This document shows positions 1-7,500 of a stretch of DNA of 7,828 bases, in pieces; position 1 is the stretch's first letter, and every line of letters starts with the position of its first letter. The stretch is taken from positions 4,028-11,855 of the forward strand of contig DGYV01000031.1 in the NCBI GenBank assembly GCA_002398485.1, given 5' to 3'. A program made the position numbers and the translations under genes. The stretch comes from Peptococcaceae bacterium UBA4997 (GTDB lineage: Bacteria; Bacillota; Dehalobacteriia; UBA4068; UBA4997). The notes under the pieces are model-generated. The model was not told the DNA's origin. It made no database searches and worked only from the letters and a program-made list of their open reading frames with translations.

Positions 1-656
1 TGATGGGTCACCGTGGCTGCCGTTTGGCTGTTACTTATCCTGAAATTGCCGAAATGCAGACCCGTGCCATTATAGAGGCTGCGGTTCAAGTGAAAAAGGA
101 AAAAGGTTTTAATATTGTACCTGAAATCATGATCCCCTTAGTAGGCGAAATCAAAGAGCTTAAATTTGTTAAAGATGTTGTTAAAGCAACTGCTGATGAA
201 GTAATTGCTGCATCCGGTATTGAAATGAAATATATGGTAGGTACTATGATAGAAATCCCCCGTGCTGCTTTAACGGCAGATGAAATTGCTACCGAAGCCG
301 AATTTTTCTCCTTCGGCACCAATGATTTGAGCCAGATGACTTTTGGCTTCTCCCGTGATGATGCAGGTAAATTCTTGGATGATTATTATAAAAATAAAAT
401 CTATGAATCCGATCCCTTTGCTCGTTTGGACAGAAAAGGTGTTGGCCAGTTGGTGGAAATGGCAGTTGTTAAAGGCCGTGCTACCCGTCCTGATATAAAA
501 TTGGGTATTTGCGGCGAACATGGCGGCGATCCTTCTTCTATTGAATTCTGCTATCTCATGGGCTTGGATTATGTAAGCTGTTCTCCTTTCCGTGTGCCCG
601 TAGCCCGTTTGGCTGCTGCTCAGGCTGCCATTGCCCATGGCCCCCGCAATAAATAG
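1..656 (+). CDS. ppdK: Pyruvate, phosphate dikinase, C-terminal part (5' end outside window)
   Basis: This is the PEP/pyruvate-binding TIM-barrel end of pyruvate phosphate dikinase, which interconverts pyruvate + ATP + Pi and PEP + AMP + PPi in the cytoplasm. The frame is open to the left edge, so the Met at base 3 is internal. The visible 217 residues hold GHRGCRL at the start (active-site Arg at fragment residue 4), the Mg-ligand Glu in MIEIPRA (84), the Mg-ligand Asp in FGTNDL (108), the catalytic Cys in [10 protein letters not shown] (170, bases 510-512), and the closing [12 protein letters not shown]. The 24- and 62-residue gaps between the Glu, Asp and Cys match my recollection of the Clostridium symbiosum enzyme. 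By that alignment about 660 residues lie upstream, including the phosphohistidine and ATP-grasp domains. Its TAG stop overlaps the ribosome binding site of the next gene, implying co-transcription. The identification is secure. Confidence 0.96.
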   Translation, partial: MGHRGCRLAVTYPEIAEMQTRAIIEAAVQVKKEKGFNIVPEIMIPLVGEIKELKFVKDVVKATADEVIAASGIEMKYMVGTMIEIPRAALTADEIATEAEFFSFGTNDLSQMTFGFSRDDAGKFLDDYYKNKIYESDPFARLDRKGVGQLVEMAVVKGRATRPDIKLGICGEHGGDPSSIEFCYLMGLDYVSCSPFRVPVARLAAAQAAIAHGPRNK

Positions 657-661
657 GTGAT
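655..661 (+). promoter_or_regulatory. Ribosome binding site overlapping the ppdK stop codon
   Basis: AGGTGAT is a seven-base match to the anti-Shine-Dalgarno complement and lies 5 bases before the ATG at 667. It shares bases with the TAG stop of ppdK (654-656), so a ribosome finishing ppdK would sit on this site. That arrangement suggests translational coupling of the ubiquitin-fold gene to ppdK. Confidence 0.7.
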
Positions 662-666
662 AAAAC

Positions 667-900
667 ATGATTTCCGTTACAGTTGAATTCAAGGGTTATT
701 TAAAACAATATACGGGGCATCGTGAGCCTTTAAGCCTTGAACTGCAGCAGGATACTCAAGTAGAAGCAGTTTTTACCCACTTTAATATTCCTGCCCACCT
801 AATAAAACTTGTTAGTATAGATGGAACCATGGTAGAAAAAACTCAACTGCTCAAGGATGGCGATCATATAGTTATTCAACCTGTGGTATTGGGCGGTTAA
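667..900 (+). CDS. MoaD/ThiS-family ubiquitin-fold sulfur carrier protein
   Basis: This 77-residue protein has the size and pattern of the MoaD/ThiS family: an N-terminal hydrophobic strand with FKGYLKQY, a central IDGTMVEK turn, the family-typical LLKDGDHIVIQP, and a C-terminal Gly-Gly (76-77). In this family the terminal Gly is adenylated by an E1-like enzyme and thiocarboxylated to donate sulfur for molybdopterin, thiazole or other thio-products. The tail reads PVVLGG, closer to MoaD (P-x-x-A-G-G) than to ThiS, but the acceptor pathway cannot be fixed from sequence. The start is set by AGGTGAT (655-661), which overlaps the ppdK stop and sits 5 bases from the ATG. No moaE, moeB, thiF or thiG is in view, so the partner enzyme must be encoded elsewhere. 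It is the last gene before a strong terminator. The family call is confident; the specific role is not. Confidence 0.85.
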   Translation: MISVTVEFKGYLKQYTGHREPLSLELQQDTQVEAVFTHFNIPAHLIKLVSIDGTMVEKTQLLKDGDHIVIQPVVLGG

Positions 901-912
901 AACCATGTTTTT

Positions 913-951
913 AAGGCCACTCTTCTCTAAAAGAGTGGCCTTATTATTGTT
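913..951 (+). terminator. Rho-independent terminator after the ppdK / ubiquitin-fold gene unit
   Basis: AAGGCCACTCTT (913-924) and AAGAGTGGCCTT (931-942) form a perfect 12-bp stem with a 6-base CTCTAA loop. It begins 12 bases after the stop at 900 and is followed by the T-rich run ATTATTGTT. There is no T-rich tail for the opposite strand, so it probably works only in the + direction. It separates the first two genes from the operon that starts at 1099. Confidence 0.88.
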
Positions 952-1005
952 CTAAAAGCACCTCTGCAACCATATTTTTGAATAAGCACTAGGAATTAAG
1001 CTGCC

Positions 1006-1018
1006 TATGTTATATAAT
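1006..1018 (+). promoter_or_regulatory. Candidate extended -10 promoter for the 1099 operon (weak)
   Basis: TATG followed by TTATATAAT resembles the Gram-positive TRTG extended -10 element, with TATATA at 1011-1016 or TATAAT at 1013-1018. No good -35 hexamer lies at 16-18 bp spacing; the nearest, TTGAAT at 978-983, is too far away. A second TATAAT at 1060-1065 also lacks a -35. A promoter is expected in this gap because a terminator precedes it, but the exact site is uncertain. I see no riboswitch, operator or small gene in the rest of 943-1085. Confidence 0.3.
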
Positions 1019-1098
1019 TAAAGATGAAATCAAAAGTGTATTTGTATAAAAAAGTTATTTATAATCAGTATTAAAAAATAACCTTAAGGAGTTGCCAA

Positions 1099-1803
1099 AT
1101 GTCTTTAGTTGCGGTAGAGCAGGCTTATAAAGATGATAAAAAAAGTATCACACAGGCTTTGCAAAACATCTTTACCCCTTTTGGCGGCATAAATAATTTT
1201 TTGTTTCCCGATGCTGTGGTTTTAATAAATCTTCACTCTGCCACTGCTGTGTTTTTAGCAGAATCGCTTAAGGAAGCTTTAGCGGAAAAAGGTATTGAAA
1301 ATATTACTTTAAGTACAAATTTAACTAACAACACTTTTACAAAAGTAAAAGTACCTGAACCCTTGGTGGTGGAGGAAATAGAAGTATACGAAAAAGCCGC
1401 CAAGGCGGATGTTATTTTTAATGTTGCCTCAATGGCTGGCTTGAATCGCAACGCTTTTGCGCTTTCTATATATAATTTAACAGCGCTTTTAAGTAATGCA
1501 GCTAAGGATAAATTTACGGCCACCCATTCGGCAAGGGCACTGGTGGATCTATACCAAACCTTAACACCTCAATTCAATATCGTGGATAATTTGATAGTGG
1601 AGGCCAATACCTGTAATGAGCCTTCTTTTATAATTGCTTCTACAGATGCCGTTGCTTTGGATAGCTTGTCTGCCCTTTATGCAGGAGCAGATACTAGGGA
1701 TGCGGAATATTTGGTTTTGGCTCATCAATATGGTTTCGGAGTTGGCAATCTTAATGAAATAACATTAACGGGAAATTATGAAGGCATATTTGCCTGGGAA
1801 TAA
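1099..1803 (+). CDS. Short, degenerate DUF362-family protein lacking Fe-S cysteines
   Basis: This 234-residue protein matches the DUF362 family in order. It has an N-terminal strand-helix region (VVLINLHSAT, 40-49); ADVIFNVASMAGLNR (103-117) where the family has the 'aDviINlPklKTH' block; HSARALVDLY (143-152); FNIVDNLIVEAN (159-170), matching 'lnIvDgivameG'; and FIIASTDAVALDSLSALYAG (177-196), the family's most recognisable block. DUF362 members are often called Fe-S centre proteins and commonly run to 300-400 residues, sometimes with a C-terminal ferredoxin domain. This one has no such domain and only one Cys (172), and the Lys/His residues of the KTH block are gone, so the usual metal or substrate site looks eroded. 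I cannot assign a function. AAGGAG (1086-1091), 7 bases before the ATG, fixes the start. It leads a probable operon with hflX, 47 bp downstream. It has no signal peptide or membrane segment. Confidence 0.75.
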   Translation: MSLVAVEQAYKDDKKSITQALQNIFTPFGGINNFLFPDAVVLINLHSATAVFLAESLKEALAEKGIENITLSTNLTNNTFTKVKVPEPLVVEEIEVYEKAAKADVIFNVASMAGLNRNAFALSIYNLTALLSNAAKDKFTATHSARALVDLYQTLTPQFNIVDNLIVEANTCNEPSFIIASTDAVALDSLSALYAGADTRDAEYLVLAHQYGFGVGNLNEITLTGNYEGIFAWE

Positions 1804-1839
1804 ATTTTTTGTTCAATTTAGAATATGATTTATGGTTTT

Positions 1840-1846
1840 GGGGAGG
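1840..1846 (+). promoter_or_regulatory. Ribosome binding site that decides the hflX start
   Basis: GGGGAGG lies 4 bases before the ATG at 1851. The frame stays open upstream to a TTG at 1809, but that codon has no Shine-Dalgarno sequence and is only 5 bases past the previous stop. The 14 extra residues would also be rich in Trp and Phe, unlike the rest of the domain. The ATG is therefore preferred. Confidence 0.75.
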
Positions 1847-1850
1847 TTTT

Positions 1851-3647
1851 ATGGAAATCAAGGGAAATGTTAGTGGTATAAGCAAGTTTTGGTTGTCTAA
1901 AATTGAAAAGCTCACAGAGTTTACTTTACAGGGCAACCAAATAGTTTCTAAAGAACTGGCGGATGAGCTTGCTGTTATTACAGCGAATATCAATAAGGAA
2001 ATCTTGCTTTATGTGGATCGTAAAGGCCATATCAACCATGTTGAAGTAGGGGATAATCATTCTGTTTCTTTGGAAGCCTTAAAAGGCAGAGAAGCTAAAA
2101 GCCGTCTTTCGGGGTTTCGCTGTATTCATACACATCCGGGCGGTGATGGTACTTTAAGTATGGTGGATTTAACGGCTTTACCGCTTTTACGCTTTGATTG
2201 CATAGTTGCAATAGGTGTGGATGCGGAAGGCAAAACCACTAATGTGGGTTTGGCTTGGGGGATTTTAGGTAAAAATTTGCCACAACCTTTGCTTTACCCT
2301 AATCTGGGAAGTATCTTAAATTTAGATATGCAGGCACAGGTTTCGCTTATCGAAAAGGAAGCCGAAAAAAAACTGGAATTTCATGAGGAAATCAAAGATG
2401 CTCCCAAGGCGCTTTTGGTAGCTATAAGCGGCAGGGACACTGAGGCCATGTCTTCATACAGTTTGGCGGAACTGAAACAGCTTGCTGATACGGCAGGGTT
2501 GGTAGTGGTAGATAATATGCTGCAAAAACGTTCCGTACCTGATGCTGCAACCTATATAGGCAAAGGCAAACTGGAAGAACTGCGCTTTAAATGCCAAATT
2601 TTAGGTATAGACAGCATTATTTTTGATGATGAACTTTCTCCTGTACAGATCAGAAACTTGGAGGAGACAACAGGTAAAGCTATTATAGACCGTTCCATGC
2701 TTATTTTGGATATTTTTGCAGGCAGAGCCAAAAGCAATGAAGGCAAGCTCCAGGTTGAATTAGCACAGCTACGCTATATGATGCCACGCTTGGTAGGGCA
2801 GGGCGAGGTGCTTTCCCGTTTGGGAGGTGGCATAGGTACAAGGGGTCCCGGCGAAACCAAGCTGGAGGCTGACCGCAGGAATATCCGCAAAAGGATAACG
2901 GAGCTGGAAAGCCGTTTGGAGCAAGTAGTTAAAACCCGTAAATTGCATCGTGAACAAAGAACCGGCCAAAGCATACCTGTAATTGCTTTGGTAGGTTATA
3001 CAAATGCAGGCAAAAGCACATTGCTGAATGCCTTAACGGGTTCTGATGTAATGGCGGAGGACAAACTTTTTGCCACACTAGATACTACTACCAGAAAAAT
3101 TACCCTGCCCGATAACCGTCAGGCACTGCTTACGGATACAGTGGGTTTTATCCGTAAGCTGCCGCATCATTTGGTAGCGGCTTTCCGAGCCACTTTGGAA
3201 GAGGTTGTGGAAGCCGATTTGTTGGTGCACGTTTTGGATGGTTCGGGTAGTGAAGTGGAAGAGCAGGTAAAGGCCGTAACAGAGGTTTTGTCTTATCTTA
3301 AAGCTGAACACAAGCCTACTGTTATTGCCATAAATAAAGTGGATACTATTACAAGCGAGGGCTACTTAAAAAGATTATTGGGTCATTATGAGCATTCTGT
3401 AGCTATTTCCGCTAAAAAGGTGATCGGCTTAGCTGAGCTTTTGGCTGAAATCACGGAAATGCTGCCGGGAGCCGCTCATTTTGTAAAAGTGCTGTTGCCT
3501 TATAGCAAGGCTTCAATGCTTGCGGCACTTCATAATGATGCCGCTATCAGCTTGGAGGAATATCGCAATGAAGGCATTTATGTGGAAGCAAAAGTAGATG
3601 AACAGCTTTATCAAAGGCTTTTGAAAGCGGAGTATTTGGTAAACTAA
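1851..3647 (+). CDS. hflX: GTPase HflX with N-terminal JAMM-like domain
   Basis: HflX is a 50S-ribosome-binding GTPase that splits stalled or hibernating ribosomes. From the ATG it is 598 residues, well above the roughly 400-430 of compact HflX proteins. Residues 1-185 are an extension. They contain E50, H93-T-H-P96, S103 and D106, which read as a JAMM metalloprotease signature. The HflX core follows: the N-terminal HflX domain (about 217-370) with KRSVPDAATYIGKGK and the conserved glycine-rich GIGTRGPGETKLE (327-339), then a helical linker of charged residues (340-370). The GTPase domain has G1 GYTNAGKST (382-390), a G2-region TLDTTTR (409-415), G3 DTVGF (429-433), G4 NKVD (495-498) and G5 SAK (520-522). 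A typical C-terminal HflX domain runs to 598. All GTPase motifs are intact. It lies between the DUF362-like gene and the PHP gene in one apparent operon. HflX identity is certain; activity of the N-terminal domain is inferred. Confidence 0.96.
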   Translation: MEIKGNVSGISKFWLSKIEKLTEFTLQGNQIVSKELADELAVITANINKEILLYVDRKGHINHVEVGDNHSVSLEALKGREAKSRLSGFRCIHTHPGGDGTLSMVDLTALPLLRFDCIVAIGVDAEGKTTNVGLAWGILGKNLPQPLLYPNLGSILNLDMQAQVSLIEKEAEKKLEFHEEIKDAPKALLVAISGRDTEAMSSYSLAELKQLADTAGLVVVDNMLQKRSVPDAATYIGKGKLEELRFKCQILGIDSIIFDDELSPVQIRNLEETTGKAIIDRSMLILDIFAGRAKSNEGKLQVELAQLRYMMPRLVGQGEVLSRLGGGIGTRGPGETKLEADRRNIRKRITELESRLEQVVKTRKLHREQRTGQSIPVIALVGYTNAGKSTLLNALTGSDVMAEDKLFATLDTTTRKITLPDNRQALLTDTVGFIRKLPHHLVAAFRATLEEVVEADLLVHVLDGSGSEVEEQVKAVTEVLSYLKAEHKPTVIAINKVDTITSEGYLKRLLGHYEHSVAISAKKVIGLAELLAEITEMLPGAAHFVKVLLPYSKASMLAALHNDAAISLEEYRNEGIYVEAKVDEQLYQRLLKAEYLVN

Positions 3648-3653
3648 AATATT

Positions 3654-3662
3654 AAGAAGGGG
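3654..3662 (+). promoter_or_regulatory. Ribosome binding site for the GTG start of the PHP gene
   Basis: AAGAAGGGG lies 8 bases upstream of the GTG at 3671 and 6 bases after the hflX stop. An ATG at 3669-3671 overlaps the GTG in another frame but is followed at once by TGA (3672-3674), so only the GTG can produce the protein. Confidence 0.65.
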
Positions 3663-3670
3663 CGGTTCAT

Positions 3671-4477
3671 GTGAGAACAGGTTATTATGATTGTCATTTG
3701 CACAGCCAAATGTCTTTTGATTCACACTTAACTATGAATAGGATAGCGGAAATAGCTTATGATTTGGATTTCAGCGGTATCACCTATACCGACCATGTGG
3801 ATTTTGATTATCCTGGCTTAGGTGATAAAGTATTTGATATTGAAGAATATTATAAAAACCTAAAACGTGTTCAAGAGAAATTTGCAGGCAAGCTAGAAAT
3901 TTTAGGCGGTGTGGAAATAGGTATGCAACCACACCTTGCGGACAGAAACTGGGCTTTTGTAGAAAAAATGAAACCTGATTTCATTATTGGTTCGGTTCAT
4001 TCCTGTCAAAGGTGTGATATTTATGACGGCAGTTTTACAGCGGGAAAGAATCAATTGCAGGCCTATACAGCCTATTTGGAAGAAATTTTAACAAATATTA
4101 AAGCTCATACTTATTTTCATGTTCTGGGGCATTTAGATATGATTTTAAGGGTTGCAGATTATCCCTGCCGCAGTTTTGAAGCTTCCGAATGCAAGCTTTT
4201 GGTGCAGGATATATTGTGGGAGCTTATTTCAACAGGGCGCGGTATCGAGGTGAACAGTTCAGGTTGGCGCTATGGCCTTAATGGTCCACATCCTTCTTTT
4301 AAGATAATCAAACGTTACCATGATATGGGCGGCACCATTATAACCTGCGGTTCCGATGCCCACCGTACCTATTCTGTAGGTGAAGACTTAAAAGAGGCTT
4401 ATCAGCTTGTAAAGGAAGCAGGCTTTAAGGAAATGAGCCTTTTTGTAGGTGGTAAGGAAGAAAAAATAGTTTTATAG
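3671..4477 (+). CDS. hisJ: HisJ-family PHP phosphoesterase (probable histidinol-phosphatase)
   Basis: This 268-residue PHP-domain protein matches the monomeric HisJ/HisK-type histidinol-phosphatase in length and layout. That enzyme hydrolyses L-histidinol phosphate to histidinol, the penultimate step of histidine synthesis. Metal-binding motifs of the PHP fold appear in order: DCHLH (7-11), YTDH (39-42), GVEIG with Glu82, GSVHS with His110, GHLD (153-156), IEVNSSG (192-198) and GSDAH (227-231). All the expected ligands are present, so the trinuclear metal site should be functional. The protein starts with GTG, supported by AAGAAGGGG 8 bases upstream, and lies 23 bp after hflX, consistent with co-transcription. 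No other histidine gene is in the window, so the substrate rests on family resemblance only. Other small phosphoesters handled by PHP enzymes remain possible. Confidence 0.85.
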   Translation: MRTGYYDCHLHSQMSFDSHLTMNRIAEIAYDLDFSGITYTDHVDFDYPGLGDKVFDIEEYYKNLKRVQEKFAGKLEILGGVEIGMQPHLADRNWAFVEKMKPDFIIGSVHSCQRCDIYDGSFTAGKNQLQAYTAYLEEILTNIKAHTYFHVLGHLDMILRVADYPCRSFEASECKLLVQDILWELISTGRGIEVNSSGWRYGLNGPHPSFKIIKRYHDMGGTIITCGSDAHRTYSVGEDLKEAYQLVKEAGFKEMSLFVGGKEEKIVL

Positions 4478-4499
4478 TTTATTTGCTAATATTTCAAAT

Positions 4500-4528
4500 T
4501 TGATAAATTATGATTAATAAAATATAAG
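4500..4528 (+). promoter_or_regulatory. Candidate sigma-A promoter for addB
   Basis: TTGATA (4500-4505) and TATAAG (4523-4528) are separated by exactly 17 bp, each one base from the consensus hexamers. They lie in the AT-rich 95-bp gap between the PHP gene and addB, about 45 bp before the addB ATG. A second TATAAT at 4545-4550 has no good -35. No terminator hairpin is visible after the PHP gene, so addB could also be reached by read-through. Confidence 0.5.
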
Positions 4529-4572
4529 AAGAAAAAAATAGCCTTATAATTTGGATAGAAGAGGTAAAGCTT

Positions 4573-7500
4573 ATGGCACTGCATTTTATTTTGGGTAGGG
4601 CCGGCAGCGGTAAAACCGCTTATTGTATTAACCAAATTGCCGAGGACTTAAAAAAAAGTCCATTGGGTGATCCTTTAATAATGGTTGTGCCCGATCAGGC
4701 TAGCTTGATAAATGAAATGACATTGGCGGCTTATCCGGGGCTTGGCGGTAGTATTCGTGGCGAAATATTGAGCTTTGGCAGGCTTGTTCATAAAATCAAA
4801 AAGGACGAGCCTTGGGCAAATTTGCCCTGGCTGGACGATATGGGCAAAGCAATGCTCATTAGCCAAAGTTTAAAAAAGCACTTGGGAAAACTTTCGGTTT
4901 TTAAAAAGGCTGCCCGCCATAGTGGGTTTGTGGCTAACTTATTGAATATAATCAAAGAAATGGAACGCTATCAAATAGAGCCCAAGGCTGTTTTTGAGGC
5001 GGCTTTTTTGCTTAAAAAAGAAGATAAAAGAAGTTTAACGTCAGATAAGCTGAATGATATAGCCCTTATTTACGAAGAGCTTATGCATATAATAGGCAAA
5101 GATTATTTGGATGAAAGCACCTCCCTAAGCCTGGCCGCTCAGGCTATCCCCAATAAAAATTGGCTCAAGAATGCAAAAGTATGGTTAGAAGGTTTTACGG
5201 ATTTCAACCCGGCCCAAATGAAAGTTATAGAAAGCCTCTTAAAGAATTGCGCGGAGGTCTATATAGGTTTTTGTTTAGAGCCCAAGCTTATTAAACAAAC
5301 TGAACTTAAAGAAGGTAATATTTTTGCCAACACCTGGCAAAGCCATAAGATATTGCTCCATTTGGCTGAAAAAAACGGTATACCCGTTGAATACATAAAT
5401 TTACAAGCAGGCAAGCGTTACAGCCAAAGCTCTGATTTGGCTTTGGTGGAAAAGGCCTTTGCTTTTGCTGACTACACTGCCTGCGCTGAAGCAAAAAATA
5501 TACATATTATAAAAAACAATGATAAAGAAGCTGAAATAAGGTGTATTGCGGGTAAAATAGTTAATTTGTGCCGTAACTGCGGCTACAGGCAAAAGGATAT
5601 AGCTTTGGTTTTGCGTAACAGCGCAGATTATGAAAGCCTGCTGCCCGAAATTTTTCAGGAATATAGCTTAAGCTGTTTTATGGATATACCACGCCCGTTG
5701 ATATATCACCCTGTAGCGGAGCTTATTGGGGCGGCTTTGCAGGTAATGTCGGAGGATTGGCAGCATGAAGCAGTTTTCCGTTATCTTAAATGCGGTCTTA
5801 TACCTGTAGAGGATGAAGAAGTAGATATTTTGGAAAATTACTGCCTTGCCTGCGGTATAAGGAGCAGTTCTTGGAAAAAAGCTGAGCCTTGGAGCAAATA
5901 CTACAGTAAAAATAAAAATGAGGATACAGCACAAAATCTGGAAACGGTGAATCAAATCAGGTTCAAGGCAGTAAGGGCATTGAAGAAATTTGCTGATAAA
6001 TTAAAAAACGAACCAACTGTTACTTTGATTTGCCAAAGCCTGCTTGAGCTTTTAACTGATTTAGATGTAGAAACTACCTTAAAAAAACAGGCGGAAACCC
6101 TGCGTTTGGCAGGTGAAATGATTAAAGCTGAAGAGAATGACTACATACTTAAAGGCATAGTGAATATGATTGGGGAAATAAGCTATTTTTTGGGTGAGGA
6201 CAAGCTTTCTTTTGAAAATTTAGCAGAAATTTTGGCAAGTGGCTTTAGCAAACTGGAAACCAGGCTCATACCGCCTGTTTTGGATGAAATATTTGTTTCC
6301 GATATTGCCAAAAGCCGTACCCCCGATGCTAAAGCGGTATTTGTAATGGGTGCCAATGATGGTGTTTTTCCTGCAAGAGTTGTGGAAGATAGCCTACTCA
6401 ACAGTTCAGAGCGTGATATGCTGCCTAACTATGGCATAAAGCTTGCACCAAGCCAACGCAAGCAGCAGTTGGAGGAAAATTATTTAATTTATTTGGCATT
6501 GAGCCGCAGCAGTGAAAAACTTTATGTAAGTTATGTTGCCAATGATGATGACGGCCAAAGCCTTGAACCTTCCTTGTTTGTGAACAATCTTTTGGCGCTT
6601 TTTCCCAACCTTACCGTTGAAGAAGGCGGCAAACAAGTTATAACAGGCGGCAAGGCAGGTTTGAATTATCTGCGTGAAGCCTTACTTAACTTTAAAGAAG
6701 GTAAAACTGAGTCTGTTGAATTACGGCAAATTTACAATTATTTTAAAGAGCTTCCCGAATACGCCTATGAGCTGGGAAAAATAGTGCAGGGCATTTACTA
6801 TAAGCCCAATCAAAATCCATTAAGCAAAGCAAAAGTACAAGCTCTTTATGGGAATATGCAAACCAGCAGTATTTCACGTTTGGAAAGCTTTAATTATTGT
6901 CCTTGCCGCTATTTTGCAAATTATGGCTTAAAGCTTAAACCCAGGCAGGAATATAAAGTAAAAGTACCTGATATAGGTACCATATACCATGAAATTTTGG
7001 CTACGGTATTGGCAGAGCTAACTCATGCGGAAACAGAGTGGTCGCTTGTGAATAAAGCAATGCTAAAAACACTTGTGGAGCAGGCTGTAGAAAATTTATC
7101 CGATCCTAAATTGGGCGGTATATTAGCGGCGGACGGTAAAAACAGATATATCAAAATCAAAATGATCAATGTAGCTGTAAATGCCTTAATGGATATAACT
7201 ACACAGCTTGCTTTGGGCAAATTTGTGCCTGTAGCGTGGGAAGCTTATTTTGGTGAGGGTGCGCCTATTGAAGGTTTGTCTGTGGCGCTGAACAATGAAA
7301 AAAGCATTGGCCTGCATGGTTTTATCGACCGCATAGATAAAGCTGAAATTGGTGATACAGCTTACTATAGGATAATCGATTACAAAATGGCTCAGAGGGA
7401 CTTGAACCCTGTGGATATTTATAACGGTATCAACTGGCAAATGCCTGTTTATTTGCAGGCCGTCTTGAACGATGCAGCTAAAAAATATGCCAAGGAGGCT

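Noticed and set aside
270..692. A 140-codon open frame on the minus strand opposite ppdK
   Set aside because: It lies almost wholly antisense to highly conserved ppdK codons, has no recognisable domain, and its length is explained by codon bias of the opposite strand.
943..1085. Possible riboswitch or small RNA in the gap before the DUF362-like gene
   Set aside because: Apart from the terminator hairpin at 913-942, I could find no further stable stem or known aptamer pattern; the stretch is simply AT-rich.
1809..1850. TTG start giving HflX 14 extra residues
   Set aside because: There is no ribosome binding site before the TTG, whereas GGGGAGG precedes the ATG at 1851.
5668..5955. A 95-codon minus-strand open frame with hydrophobic runs inside addB
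   Set aside because: The hydrophobic look comes from reading AT-rich addB codons in reverse, and the addB frame is continuous through the region.
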